A model generated the notes under the pieces. That model had not been told where the DNA came from. It did not search any database and worked only from the letters and a program-made list of their open reading frames with translations. A stretch of DNA of 64,000 bases from Heliopora coerulea (lineage: Eukaryota > Cnidaria > Anthozoa > Scleralcyonacea > Helioporidae): NCBI GenBank assembly GCA_030142905.1, contig JASJOG010000103.1, forward strand, positions 62,001-126,000, written 5' to 3'. A program made the translations under genes and the position numbers. Of this stretch, positions 11,076-36,820 are shown in pieces. The stretch's first letter is position 1, and every line of letters begins with the position of its first letter.

Positions 11076-12739
11076 GATGTTCGTGTCGACCTCCAACATC
11101 TCTCGAGCGACCCACGTGGGTACGTTTTCTTTTTCCGCGCGTGACACGGGAGTGGGAGTTTAAATTTGAGTTATGAAGTTCTGCTTTTCTGGTTTAAGAA
11201 GTCAACTATGCGCAGCACGAAATTGGCGTTAGAATCTCGTCAAATTCTATGTACATTGTCTCTCAATCAGATTTGTAATCATAACTGCAGGAATTATAAA
11301 CTTATTTGCAGCTTTTGAAATATAATTCCAAGAATCGTAACTCATTGCTAGTTTTGCACAGTTCGTGATTGTCGATTGAAGTACGTAAACATTTTCATAT
11401 TTTGCTCACATTTGCCGCAACTTTTCGTCTACAGAGAAAAATCTCAGCGCAACTTTTGTCCTCCTACGTTTTTACCGTAAGAACGTGTCACACAAGTTTT
11501 GGGTTGATACTTGAAGCACCATGAACATAACATTTGACTTTGGAACGAAGTGTCGTCGCTCTGCTTAGGTAAACGCGCACAACCAGCTCGTAACGGAGCT
11601 AAGCGGCAGACAAGCCTCCTCTTTTGGCTACCAGCCGCGTTAACAACAACCTACTTCCGACACTGACGGTAAGCGAAGGCCAATTGTTTTTTTTTGTTTT
11701 CATTTACCAGTTGACTACAGACAGGACGAACTCATTCACGACTTACCTCAGCTCAGTGACGTCAAAATTTTATTGCGTGAGAAGTGGTTGATTTAGGTGG
11801 TTAAACGTCCAACAACGCTTTTTTCAAAATACCGCGCAACATTACTTGGCAAGTTATAGGAAAATGTAGGTCTTAGTGGAGCTTTCTAAAACTTTGTCAA
11901 CACTGTTAACGTTTTGGGCATGGCACAATTAAGTCTAGCACGGGTGATTTTCAGTGTAAACGGTACAGACTTCTCTAAATTTAGCTGTGCTGAGCGCCTT
12001 TCAAACCTTGTAAACAGGGTTTAAAAGCGCTGAAAAATTGCCAGTTTTTTTTCGGGGGAAAAATAGTTCAGTATTACAGTACAAAACAAAACTTGGTCAC
12101 CGTTTGCAACTGGAGCAAATTTGAGTAACTAGAGTAAAACGAAATGGCGCTTATCCCTCACCGGTAACAACCTCAAGCGCCTATGCAAGTATCATTTCTT
12201 AGGCCGTTAACACGATTTTGGCAACTCAGAATTTCAAGTGTCCTCTGCGAATCCACAATAATACAAACGTTGTAACACGAAGTCTCACCCGAAAAAATGA
12301 ATAGCATCAATTTTGAAAATGTGCTTAAATAGATGAATATCATCTTTCTAGGGGAAACTCGGAAAAGGATTAAGGCTAGGATTTAGGTTAGAATTATGCT
12401 CAAGTCACGATGGTAAACCCGGCGATGGTAAACCTACGTCTCAGCCCGTTTTAAAAATTTTTCGAAAACTCTTCCTTCTACTCCGATGACCGCCGCTGAG
12501 ATCGTCGAAACTTTAGTCACCAAGAGCCTTTCTCCAGACTACCCAAACCAGGACGATCTACCTTCAGAACATATTAATTTACGTTTGAAACAAGGGCCTT
12601 TTCATGGCTTTTTAATCCATTTCAATTCAATATTAATGAAACTTTGCAAAATTACGCGCTGATTGCCTGTCTTGCCAAGAAGTAATAAATCATACACAAG
12701 GAGTGTTTCATCACATATTCAAACACCGAGAAGTGAGTT

Positions 12740-12960
12740 GAAAAACGAGGCGATAACCAACTTCGAGATGTTTGGATATCATATGAAACACAACTTTCGA
12801 GTGTATATTACATTTCTAACGAATCCTTCTTTAAAGATAAAATCGGATTTGAAGTTGTCGAAATTTAATGCTAATTAAGATCAGATATCCAAACTACATC
12901 TCAGTACTGATTTCCTTTGCGTTTTGCTCATGAATTATTGATGAGTTTGAGATATGCGTT
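12740..12960. repeat. Dispersed repeat with GATATCCAAA arms, copy 1
   Basis: Inverted arms GAGATGTTTGGATATC (12765 region) and GATATCCAAACTACATCTC flank a core. Much of it, including AGTGTATATTACAT and GTCGAAAT and the motif ending ATTATTGATGAGT, recurs at 36610-36820. Non-coding MITE-like family. Confidence 0.6.
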
Positions 12961-13199
12961 TCAACAACTGACGCGACATCGCACCGAACAGAATCCAGTG
13001 CCAGGTACATAACGCAAGCAACAGAGCTGAAAGCGATACGAGTTCTCACAAGAAAGAACATAACGACGACTTCCAGTGAGTATAAAAAGTCACACTAGTG
13101 ACAATTCTATGGTGAAAAAATAGACATGGAGTCAACTTCACCGCCCGACATTTACCATCAGTCATTATTGGCCAATCGACTCAAAAGAACATCTCCTTC

Positions 13200-13583
13200 G
13201 CGACTTTTTACACCCACTGGAAATTGGCCTTCAAGGTGCCATGTCTTGTACCGCTTACGGTATTCTAAAACCGATATCCACGTGGCGTAATTTTCCTCGC
13301 AGACTAAATTCTCTTTGTTTTTTGTAATTAGTTCGACTTGCAAGCTCATTGGTTTCCACTACGCGGTATTTTCCGCGCGGACGAAATTTTCTCTTGGCTT
13401 TTTCTAATTAGTTTCACTTGAAAACTCATAAAGATGGATTTCCAATTGGTGCAAAATGTGACGCACATGAGTGCGGCATTATAAAAATTGAATAGATTCC
13501 TACTTGGTATCACCAGAGAGCTCTTGAGACAAAAGGAAAAAGCCGTGCGTGCAACATTTTGAACCAAATGGAAATCCACCTTA
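13200..13583. mobile_element. Compound MITE region (GGATTTCCA terminal repeats)
   Basis: Bases 13431-13583 form an inverted repeat whose arms are AAGATGGATTTCCAATTGGT and the reverse complement of ACCAAATGGAAATCCACCTT, with CAAAATGT extending the pairing. Just upstream, two diverged direct copies of a block containing TAATTAGTT..ACTTG.AA.CTCAT occur at 13325-13352 and 13404-13430. The same block lies inside the related element at 44959-45101. Confidence 0.7.
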
Positions 13584-15889
13584 AAACAGAGACAATTTCG
13601 TCAGTGCGGAAAATTCCGCCAAATACGGGGCGCAACTAGAAATTTCGAACGATAGAGGATGGATGGTAGTATCAATGCAGTTGGGGCAATTTTGATCATC
13701 TCTAGTTAAGTAGATCTACGTAGCTCTGGGAAATGAGGGCTAAAAGCTGTTACTTAAAGGGCACATATAAGAAAAGGGCAATGGTCGCGGCTCCCCACTC
13801 CACCACTACTTGCGCCAGTACATAGTAGAAATCTGGCTTAAATACTGAAAGGTTAGAACAAGCAAATTTTCGCTCAACATGTTTAATAAGCAAAACTCAG
13901 AGATAAAAATTTGAAACACGTCTTGACGTCAACTTGACGTCACTATCAAGGACGACTTAGCGCGAAGATCATGATACTTTATTACAATCAACACGGACCA
14001 CTGGAAGAACACTATACGTATTTTTTTAATTTTTTCCCCCTCTCTTTAATTATTTGGTGAAATAGAGCCGTGTTTAAAATAAAGTTAGAATGAATGCATG
14101 GATGAACGAGCGAGCGAGCGAGCGAACAAACGAAGAATTGCGTCAAAATGACGTCCAGACGTTCCTTCACTTCTTTAACGATGAGTTTTCTCATTAAAAA
14201 AAAAACAAAATAAACTTGTCGATGCATCAATGCTCTCACACAAAACACTGAACTACCGAATTAAAAAAGTTCAACCCGTTTTTAATTTGCTTAACTCTTC
14301 AAAAGACATGAACAATACGATTCGTTTGAAACAAATTTCCGAAGTGTTTTTTTTGAGTGTTTTTTTCCCCCATGACTCTAATATATCCTTAAAGAATAAT
14401 GAGCTACGAGAGAATTTACAAATCATTCCTTAACACGAGTTCAAATTTTACACACAACCTTTCGTGTTACATTTATCCCCGGAATATTGAATGTTTCTCT
14501 TTAATATGAATGGCAAAGTCTACAAAGAAAAACCACCAAGACCTAAGATATCGTTGACCTACGAAGCGGACTTCTCTTGAGCGATTGCTATGGAAAAAAA
14601 AAAAAAGAGAGAAACGAAGAAAATTAAGACTGAGGATTGAAACTCGAACCTTATACTACCTAAGAATTAACCGAGGCCGTTCTCGGGACACAACTAACAT
14701 TATTCTTCTCCAGCAGTGGAGCTAAGTATAGCAACATGTCACGCCACTCAAATTAAAAATTGGCCATGCATAGCGACGGGTCATCCACTGCAAATGTGAA
14801 ATTACGACATTCAGACATGAATTTAAAATATACACCCACCGGTACTTTTTTTTTTTTTTTAAGAATTTCTAGTCATGTTTTGTGTAACAGCTACCTTGAC
14901 CGTAAAAGTTTTACGTTTTTGCATTGTTTCAGCAACTATTGCCGTTAATGCACGCACATGCCACGATACCTGAATATCGTAGATAATTTTCGATTTTTTA
15001 TAGCTCGATCTGTTGCTATGCCGATGTACTGTAAAATTTGCATAGTACGACTAGCTTCTATGCTTAGCTTACCAATTATTCTTCTCACGTAAGCCCGCCG
15101 CACATTTGGGCTACTATGTGCGATTTCAGTTGCATGCAAGAAATATCACAGCTTTTTGCAAAGAACTGCACTGTGTGCGGGAGCTTGCGATGATGCTCCT
15201 TTAGCATGCGACGAAAATCGCATAAAGGTGTGCGCATTTATGGCAGTGCGATGATTAAAATCGCCAGTAAGAGAGTAGTAGAAATCGCATGAAAAAATGC
15301 ATCTATAGTATGAATGAAAAAAAAAAAAAAAAAAAAGAAGAGTTGGTATAATGATTTGTTGTATATGGCTTTTGAGTAACGAAACAGAAATCTCTTGCAA
15401 TCAGTCGACTGCGACTAATTCGCACAAATGTGCGGCTGGCTTAAGGATTTCAAGCAAACCAACTCACGTAAAACATTTTACATTTCTCTTATGCTACTTC
15501 ACGGAAACCCAACAGTGACGTTCATACAGTTCATATTTTTCAAACAAGTTAAAACTGGCAGCTTACTGTTTTTCCAAAAGTTCAGACCAGTCACGTTCAA
15601 GCCTAACTGTACGATACCTTCTTAAGTTTAGAAACAGTAACCTGAGGCTCCTGAGGATTTGTTGTTTCTTGCTATACAAGCTGTGGAAGCCAAGGACTCA
15701 ACAAATTTGAGCTCCCGACGGGACTCAAGTCCACAGCATTTGGTCTACTAAACGAACACTGTACCCTCAAAGGCACCAGCTCTCGGATAGCACGGGTAGG
15801 TTACTTACGGTATTTAATCCTAAGACAAATCAGTCGACAATGACTTGCTGGATTGCGACTCGTTAGGTGAGATATCTCCTAAAATGAAC

Positions 15890-16060
15890 CTCCTAATACG
15901 TTAATTCGCGAAGAAGGTTGGGAAATTTATCTTTTGTAAGCCGAAAAAAAATGAACTTCTTCAAATAAAAAAGGCACATGTGTTTTTAATCGCATATAAA
16001 GACCCGACACCGTTATGATTTTCTTTTGTACTTCCCACATGAATTCTTAATGAATTTTAG
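15890..16060 (+). repeat. Dispersed ~170 bp repeat, copy 1
   Basis: Collinear with 20660-20815: CCTAA.ACGTTAATT.GCG, then GTGTTTTTA...TATAAA, a GAC..CGTTATGATTTT block, and a terminal CATGAATT.TTAATGA. Purpose unknown and non-coding. Confidence 0.6.
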
Positions 16061-16764
16061 AAGTATCATTAGACCTCCAGTTAAATGAGTTGATTTCTGT
16101 GAGAAATTGCAGCTTGTAACCTTCAACGTGTCCTTGCCGTTAAAGCCGTGATAAGCAATTGAAACTCAGAAAAGAGCTGAACTCTCCGGATACGACTCGA
16201 TTTCGCAACCTTCCCAATTAGCCAGACGTTTTCTACCATTGTTCCAAGCGAACTCAGATGGTAGACCCAGGATACTTATGGTATTTAAACCTGGGATGAG
16301 CCTAACGGCAAGCTCTCGCTTACAGTTTGTCTGGCATAATCGCTTACCACAGCTTGTATAGCAGGAAGCAACAGAGTTTCGGTATAAAATCTTCTCGAAT
16401 CCTCAAAGTCAGCAACAGAAAATCATAGAAGACAAAACATGCAGAGTTGCAACGTTTTCGATCCAAATTATGATTATTTGATCTGGGTTGATTGGAATAT
16501 GTCGGTGGTCAAACTTGTGAGCAGACAGACATCAAAGCGTATGGTCATACTTAGTTTACATCTGGTCATACTTAGTTTCCAGTTAGTTTTAATGTGTAAT
16601 TACACCACCGACTGCTGTAGTTGTATTCTATGCAGTTTCCTCGACGACAAAAACAGTTGCCGAAGGTAGAATTACAGTTCAAGCTCTCGTAAGGGACCTC
16701 CCAACATGTCGAGGAAACGCGCTCGCTTATCAGAAACGGTCCCTTGAGGCCTTACCTACACGAT

Positions 16765-16870
16765 ACGTTTGTTGTGAAAGATTGTTCCTTGTGATGTATA
16801 CGATTAAGTCTCTAGCGCTTTCAGGACGTATTGATACATTAGCGAGCGAATCGTAAGCAGGAACTGTGCC
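16765..16870. repeat. Dispersed repeat, copy 2
   Basis: Second copy of the sequence at 970-1090, sharing GATTGTTC, GATGTAT.CGATTAA and GAGCGAATCG.AAGCA. A nearby AAGGGACC...GGTCCCTT pair (16692-16747) may mark a small element beside it. Confidence 0.55.
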
Positions 16871-17349
16871 CCGTAGACAAGTCATCATGGATTCGGTTGC
16901 TCGTGCTGTTTACGATCTAACGTGTATAGCAGGCAGAATTCCAACTATTGGTTTTACTTTCAGTGGATCTGCACACTAGCAGTAAGATCACACTGACGTG
17001 AGTCGTTGCCGAGGTTTGTTTCAATCCCTGTCTAGACTGGGCGTCTATAGGAGTTTAAGAGGTCAAAACATCTGCGTTGCAGTGGTCGCTTACGCGCGGT
17101 GGTCGCAATCTCCTCCATAAATTGGCTTTTCGCAGCACGCCCAGTCCACTTTGCATGACAATATCCGCGACTAAGCTAAATGTAGTGTATTGTCTTTTTT
17201 CTTGTTTCGTGTGCTCCACTGTACTCCACGATTTCCACGCACGTTTTCATTATGTGAACTTATTTAATTCAACTTTCAGGCGTTAATCATCAAGATCAAC
17301 AGATGCGATGACTAATGCCTTGGACACACGACAGTCATTAACGAAAACA

Positions 17350-17516
17350 GTGTAGACATATAAAGGCAATTTAAAAAAGACAATATTTACAAATTAAAAA
17401 CCAAACGTTTTCGACATCTTACCATCATCAAGGTGCATACAGCCCGCATGTGAAAAACGTTTGGTTTTTAATTCTTAAATAGTGTCTTTCTTAACGTGTC
17501 TTTATATACGTCTACA
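17350..17516. mobile_element. Foldback MITE (AAAAACCAAACGTTT arms)
   Basis: A 167 bp inverted repeat. The left arm runs from GTGTAGACATATAAAGGCAA to AATTAAAAACCAAACGTTT and the right arm from AAACGTTTGGTTTTTAATT to GTCTTTATATACGTCTACAT. The spacer is about 48 bp. It sits about 45 bp beyond the donor of beta-thymosin exon 9. Confidence 0.85.
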
Positions 17517-17561
17517 TAAACTAAGATATCTGGTAATCAAAATCAATAATGTGGCTCTTAC

Positions 17562-31122
<13,561 letters not shown>

Positions 31123-32460
31123 TTATCCAGAACTATAAACTTATCCCGTTGTTTATGGACTGAAATGGGGGAAGTGCCCAGTGACACGCTCTCAGCTTTT
31201 TTGTACTAGCGCCTATATCGAATATCCGGTGGTTGATCAAATATGGTCAAAGCATATGGTCTCATTTCCATATTTGGAATACAATGAGACGATGACTAAG
31301 AAACTATACAACAATACAGACCTGACTGTACATGGAAAAAAATAATTTTACGACCTCATTTGTTTAACTGACTCAGGCACTTAAACAATGCACGTGACAT
31401 GCGATACAACATTTGTTGGCAAAAAATGTTAGATGACGTTGATCAAGGAATGGACCTTATGTCATTGGTTGAAAGAAGCACAGTGAGCATTTGTTTACAT
31501 GTCCCGTTCATGTTCATGCGAGTTTAAACTTTAAAGTCATTGGAATAAATATAAACGATGGCGTATTTCCGGCCAGAAAGTTCATGTAGCGAAACAAAAT
31601 CTGATGAACGAGAGGTTCCAGGAGGCTTTAGATAGAATTATAAGCTCGGGCTACAATGTCGTCAATTCCGTAACCAGAGCATTGCTTTAATCTCGTTGAT
31701 AATTTCTTTCTCATTTAGAATTTACATTGTCAAGGTGGTTTAACTTCATGGATAGGACTCACCTTACAAAATCATTCAAACTATCGGCTTACAAAATCAT
31801 CAAAATAGCATCAAAATCAATGTCGGGTATGATTTTGGTGCCTCGATATGAACTTCATTGTAAATCAATGTACATTCTTTCCAAGTATTGTTTGATAGCT
31901 CGATATTTGTAGGACGTCCATTCGAACTGTTCATGTGTTCAGAGCTTTTTCGCACCGCACCTTGGGCAGTTTCCCAGTAAAGATTATCACAAGTGATGAC
32001 AGTTTGTTATTGTGGAGAAGTTAAACCCCAACGTTGCTAAAAATTATTGAAATTTCATAGTCACTGGAGTGCTCTTTTTGGCATGTACACGTAAATTAAA
32101 AATGCAATCTCTTCTTTGTCTTGTGATGAACAAATCTAATTTATCCCACGTGATTTTCTTGGGAATCAGTGCTCAAAGGTTTCTGTCAAGATGGATGATT
32201 TACGAGTCATAAAGGTCGCAAAATCATGCAGCGTTTTACATCGCCAGGAGGACCTAGACTTACTTGCTTCGACATCGAGATTTGCCTAAAAACACGGTAG
32301 TACCAAGCATTGCATATGACTCCCAATCTTCATAGATGGTCAAACGACCGATGGAATGAAGTTTGTCCCTACGGCTCAAAACTTTGACCAACCGGATTAC
32401 CGAGATGTGGGCGGTGTCACACAAGCCCCGGTATACGCCTCCGCACATTTAAGTTAAATT

Positions 32461-33835
32461 CAGTGCTTCCACTTTAAAGGAAATTTCCTTTTCGAAGGAA
32501 ACTTTGACGAAATGAAGGAAATTTGAAGGAAATAAAATTTTGAAGGAAATTTGAAGGATTTTTTGAGAATTTGAAGACAATTTGAAGGAAATCTGAAGAA
32601 TTTGCCCTGCTGAGAACAATTTTGTTTCTAATGTTGAAGTGAATATTGCAGTACAATATTATGTAGAGTTATCATCTATTGAATTAATTTGTGTATGGGA
32701 GTAAATGAAGCTGAAGCTGCACAAAAAGTAAAGTATAACGTCTGTCGATCGTTGCAAGATTGCTTGCGGAAGACCGCGAAAATAATCCGGGCCACTTTAA
32801 TGTAATTTCTGTGAACCGATAACTGACAGAAGCGCAGTCAGTTATTCTTTGAAAGAAAGGACTGCAAATTAAATTTAACGTTTGGAAGAGCTGTTTGCGT
32901 CATTGAAGTAGACATCATTTTATAGTTTCTTTATTTTTGCCAAGATATAGATATCACCGAATGTGAATGGCGAATACCGTAGTTTATAGTACTGAAAAGT
33001 CTTTCAGTCAGGCTAAAGCAGAATTTTTTTCACCCTTTCCGGTCAATACCCGACTTTGATATTTTGCTCTGGCTAACGCCAGACGATTTTACTTGCCAAG
33101 GGGAGAGGTCTTGGACAGGAAAGGGTTAAATGCTTCTATTTGTCTTGAAGGAAAATCTATTCGTTGACTCTAACTACATTTTTAAATACACTGGGAACTG
33201 GAATTTGGGACTTTCTCATGCTCCTGTCAGATTTATACCGTTATGTTTACTGAATTTATGATTTTACATGTGTCGATGTTGGTGTAAAACTACATGTCAA
33301 AATATACATAATTCTAGTTTGTATTCGTTTATTAAACAATTTCCGAAAATGAAAAACTTTCATCAAACTTGGAAGAGATATCACTAGATAAGGAACAGAA
33401 AAATAAGGTACTTTATGTATACCGATAATCGGTAATTTTCATCGTAAATTATTTGTGTTACGTAAATCTGACTTGTTTTGGTATTAGGTTTGATGTTGAG
33501 GAACATGTAAAAAACTTATGAGGCGTTAGGAAATTCAATATTATGTATGTATGTCCGCGAGAAAACTACAGTCTACAGGTCCACCTTCCATTTCCCAAAA
33601 ATCACCACTTATTCGCAAACAGCTTCATTCCTAGTCCTCCAGGACCACACCTTGCCTCGACCCAAAGCGACAGAGCAATGATTAGTTGATTTCCACACCA
33701 GACATTGTTCATTTTAAGTTGAATTGTGAAGGGAATTTGCAGGAAATTTTTGTATTTCTCAAGGAAATTTTGAATTGAAAAAGGAAAAATTAGACTAAAT
33801 GGAGGAAATTTCGTCCTGGGAAAGTGGAAGCATTG
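32461..33835. mobile_element. hAT-like element with GGAAATTTGAA subterminal repeats (1.38 kb)
   Basis: The ends CAGTGCTTCCACTTT and AAAGTGGAAGCATTG are inverted repeats. Just inside both ends are clusters of GAAGGAAATTTGAA-type repeats (32480-32600; 33726-33815), like the subterminal transposase-binding repeats of hAT elements. Flanks GTTAAATT and CTTAAATT are similar, allowing a worn 8 bp duplication if the right end is shifted by two bases. No transposase frame was seen. A CTCTGGCTAAC short repeat (33028-33128) is inserted. Confidence 0.7.
33028..33128 (+). mobile_element. CTCTGGCTAAC short MITE
   Basis: About 100 bp, from ACCCTTTCCGGTCAATACCC to GGACAGGAAAGGGTTAA. Ends AACCCTTTCC are imperfect inverted repeats. 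The core TTTGCTCTGGCTAACGCCAG then ACGATTTTACTTGCCAAGGG is shared with copies at 3345, 46770, 48835, 51967 and 58140 (minus). Confidence 0.8.
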
Positions 33836-35053
33836 GACTTAAATTTCAAAAGGCGGGACACCAAACGCTGAAGACTAGTCAAAGATCAGACCAAATGTTT
33901 AATCAAAACACAACATGCTTATTCATCTTAGAAAAAGTCAGACATAAATACAAGGTTGTCATCTGCCTGCAGGAACACTTTGTTCAGCACATGGTGTCAC
34001 GTGGTGAAGCGCAGGTGTGTGTGGAGTAAATATTTAGGCCTGGAGGATATCGCTTGGTCACCTACCCAATCATATCCAGCCTTTCCATTGGTTTAGGTGG
34101 AACAGTTACGATAAAAATGATAAATATTCAGGGCCTATTTATTTAAAATTAACTGGCACATTTTACGATAATAAACTTCGAGCCGTTCTTATGAACAGAT
34201 TTAAACGTACCAATTGACCATGTCAAAAAAACCTGACGATTTGCACATTTAAACACAACTCAACGTCGGAGTTGGGTGAGAACATGGAAGCTAAAGATGA
34301 CTAAATTTAACAAGACGCTGTGGTGGTTTTACGAAATTTGTCGTAATGTTAAACAATAGTTGCAATTAGAGCAGACAGATATTTTTACCAGCTTAGCTTT
34401 CTACACACGTCAAACAATGTTTGGTTGTTATTAGAGCTGTTACAGGTTCGCAAGATATTGCGGTTGAAAGTGTAACCGAGTCTGCCATCTCTATCGGTAC
34501 CAGTCAACTCCGCTTTTTGAAATTTTTTTCTTCGGCACATTTTATAATAGCCCATGGTAAGATCTTCATCAAACCAGTAGTTACACCAGTTAACTGGGCT
34601 TCTCCTGATCCGACTTTGATGGCCACAAATTTATTCGTTAAACCTGTTACTACGTGTTACTATCTCTAAACACAGTTGTTTAATTTTAGTTTATTTCATT
34701 ACAAGTTAATAACCCTTGCCAATAGCATACAAAAACGTATATTTAGCGCAGAAATGTGTAAAATATACATCATACAAAGACGTTCTCTCGAAGTCCGACG
34801 TCTGTGGAAGGATCTCCAAATATACGGATAATTGAAATTCTGAAATTTTCCTTCCTCGCTGTTCAGTACTTTAGGTGGAAATATCAAAATCACGACGTAA
34901 ATCCTAAACTTCTCAAACATTTCAATTTCGTTTCATTGTTCGTTTCTCCTTCAACATTCGGTAAGAATTATCATTTTCCCCATCTTATTACCTCGACAAC
35001 ACCATCATCAACAAGATGTCAATCAGCGGACATAATACTTCAAAGGCACATAA

Positions 35054-35426
35054 GGGCCACGTCCACACGTGCGCGTTTTCGTGGGAAAACGCATACTTCT
35101 TTATCCGTTTTAGCCTTCAGTCCACTCGTAAACGATGAGTGGGTGGAGTCGTTTCCACCGAAAACGGAGACTTTCGAAGACGCCTTTGAAATAGGGGACT
35201 TTTCAAAAACGCTTCGTTTTCGTGCGAATATACGAAAACGGAGACTTTTGAAAATTATTTTGGACCCTTGTTCTCTAACATGAAGACCACTATAGAGGTC
35301 ATTGATCTTGACTGACCAGACATGATTAATAACAGTCCCAAAACGCTCGTGTGGACGCAATAATTTTGATGTGTTTTCAGTTAAATGAAAACGCATAAAT
35401 TTGAAAACGCATGTGTGGACGTAGCC
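35054..35426. mobile_element. MITE with GGCCACGTCCACACG ends
   Basis: A 373 bp element. Left end GGGCCACGTCCACACGTG and right end CATGTGTGGACGTAGCC are inverted repeats. The interior repeats AAAACG(C/G) many times (GAAAACGGAGACTTT, AAAACGCATA), which creates open frames on both strands that are not genes. This GTCCACAC style of end is common in metazoan MITEs. Confidence 0.82.
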
Positions 35427-36224
35427 AAAATTTAAAGTGGATTCAACGTATGACTTGTTCATGTACGGGTTTAGTCGGAGGCGCACCCGACGTGCGCCTC
35501 ACTTTTTTTGAGCGGGACAATCTACCATCGCCTGCATGTACCGATTCTACCCGGTTCAAACCATTATTAATAATTAACTAGTAACTAAGGCAATCCTTTT
35601 GGTCTTTCAAATGAAGCTAACAGTGATAAATTCTGAAACCTTCATTTCCGGTTTCGGTTTGCGTCGTTATGGTTTCTATTGTTTACATTGACCCCGGCAA
35701 ACATTTAAATTTGACATTGGCATAGAAGAGTTTTTAAGTTCGCGATGTTCGTGCTTAGGTAATGACGACAGTAGCATAAAAAATTGTCGCAATAAAACGC
35801 CATACTGTGGCACGAATTTGTGAAAAAATGTTGCGTCTCCCCTTTCTCAAACTTCTGGATCTGCCTCTGTTTTAAAACATGGATTTCCGTTTCTACTTAA
35901 ACATAATCACCCAGATCCAAAGTCAACGCACCAGAGAAGACTATGCGCGATCGTTCATCATTTTTTTACCTGGAGTAAAATTGTCTGGCATTACCTAGAG
36001 TAAAATTAATAAGTTTCCCAATCGCAATAGTGCCTGGTAAAGTGGTTAATATCAACGAAGATACACTTAATGGTCTCTTATATTTCAATACCGTGTTCCG
36101 AGAATGTGGGAAGTTACGATACTTAAAAAATACTTGCTGTGTTTTTCGAAAGTCGAGCAACATGCAAAGTGTTTGGACAACAACATCCAGACATTTAACA
36201 AAACCACCAAGTACTTCTTTCATA

Positions 36225-36462
36225 TAGAGCAAGAAACAAACTCCGAAAAACAACATCTTGAAGACTTAAAAACAGTACATTAATACTACCGAATGTAAAC
36301 GTACTACCGAACATCGTACCCGACGAATGTAAACAGTATATTGTCATACCACCGAACAAACATAAACGGTACATTCATTCTACCGTTTACATTCGTCTTG
36401 TTCTTTTTTTACCTAAATTTGAAGTCTTCAAGATGTTTTCCTGAGTTTGTTTCTTACTCTAT
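36225..36462. mobile_element. MITE, AACAACATCTTGAAGACTT family, copy 1
   Basis: Left TAGAGCAAGAAACAAACTCC then AACATCTTGAAGACTT, mirrored on the right by AAGTCTTCAAGATGTT and GAGTTTGTTTCTTACTCTA. The centre repeats CATTC.TACCGTTTACATTCG-type units. Its partner is at 41021-41220. Confidence 0.87.
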
Positions 36463-36609
36463 TTCCCCAAATTGTCGGCTGGTAATGGCTTCTTTCATAT
36501 ATTAAGAAAGAACGAGGACTGAATCTATAAACGTAAAATTTTGATGGAAAATTTTTCATATATTGATACGCCAATTCTCAAAAAGGTATTGTCGACTAGA
36601 GCTCGCAAG

Positions 36610-36820
36610 TTTTCTTCCAAAACTTCGACGTGTTTAGATTTCTGATAAAGCTCACCTCTCCAGTGTATATTACATCTTAAATAAACCCATATTTAAAGAG
36701 ATAATCGGCTTGAAAGTCGTCGAAATGTTATATTAAGATAAGATATCCAAATGCCGTCTCGCTTCGGATTTCCTTTCCGGTTCACATGTGAGTTATTGAT
36801 GAGTATGAGGTGTGATACAT
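36610..36820. repeat. Dispersed repeat with GATATCCAAA arm, copy 2
   Basis: Collinear partner of 12740-12960: CAGTGTATATTACAT, GTCGTCGAAAT, AAGATATCCAAATGCCGTCTC and GTGAGTTATTGATGAGTATG. It lies in the beta-thymosin/CDKL1 spacer. Confidence 0.6.

Larger units (their letters stand above)
11076..17561. other. Spacer between the LRPPRC-like and beta-thymosin genes
   Basis: About 6.5 kb holding the LRPPRC-like promoter side and the 3' end of the beta-thymosin gene. Its terminal exon was not certain: a weak candidate reads FIASVDLDD then stop near 17311-17285. Identified items are repeats at 12740-12960, 13200-13583, 15890-16060 and 16765-16870, a foldback at 17350-17516, a GAGC microsatellite near 14110, and A/T runs at 14848 and 15317. 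No other gene is supported. Confidence 0.5.

Noticed and set aside
10689..11147. Longer start (MSRAEKENVPTW...) for the LRPPRC-like protein
   Set aside because: It would put acidic residues before the import leader; the ATG at 11075 gives a clean mitochondrial presequence and matches the family start.
34804..35486. Long open frames on both strands around 35 kb
   Set aside because: Both lie in the GTCCACAC MITE and arise from its AAAACG-rich repeats.
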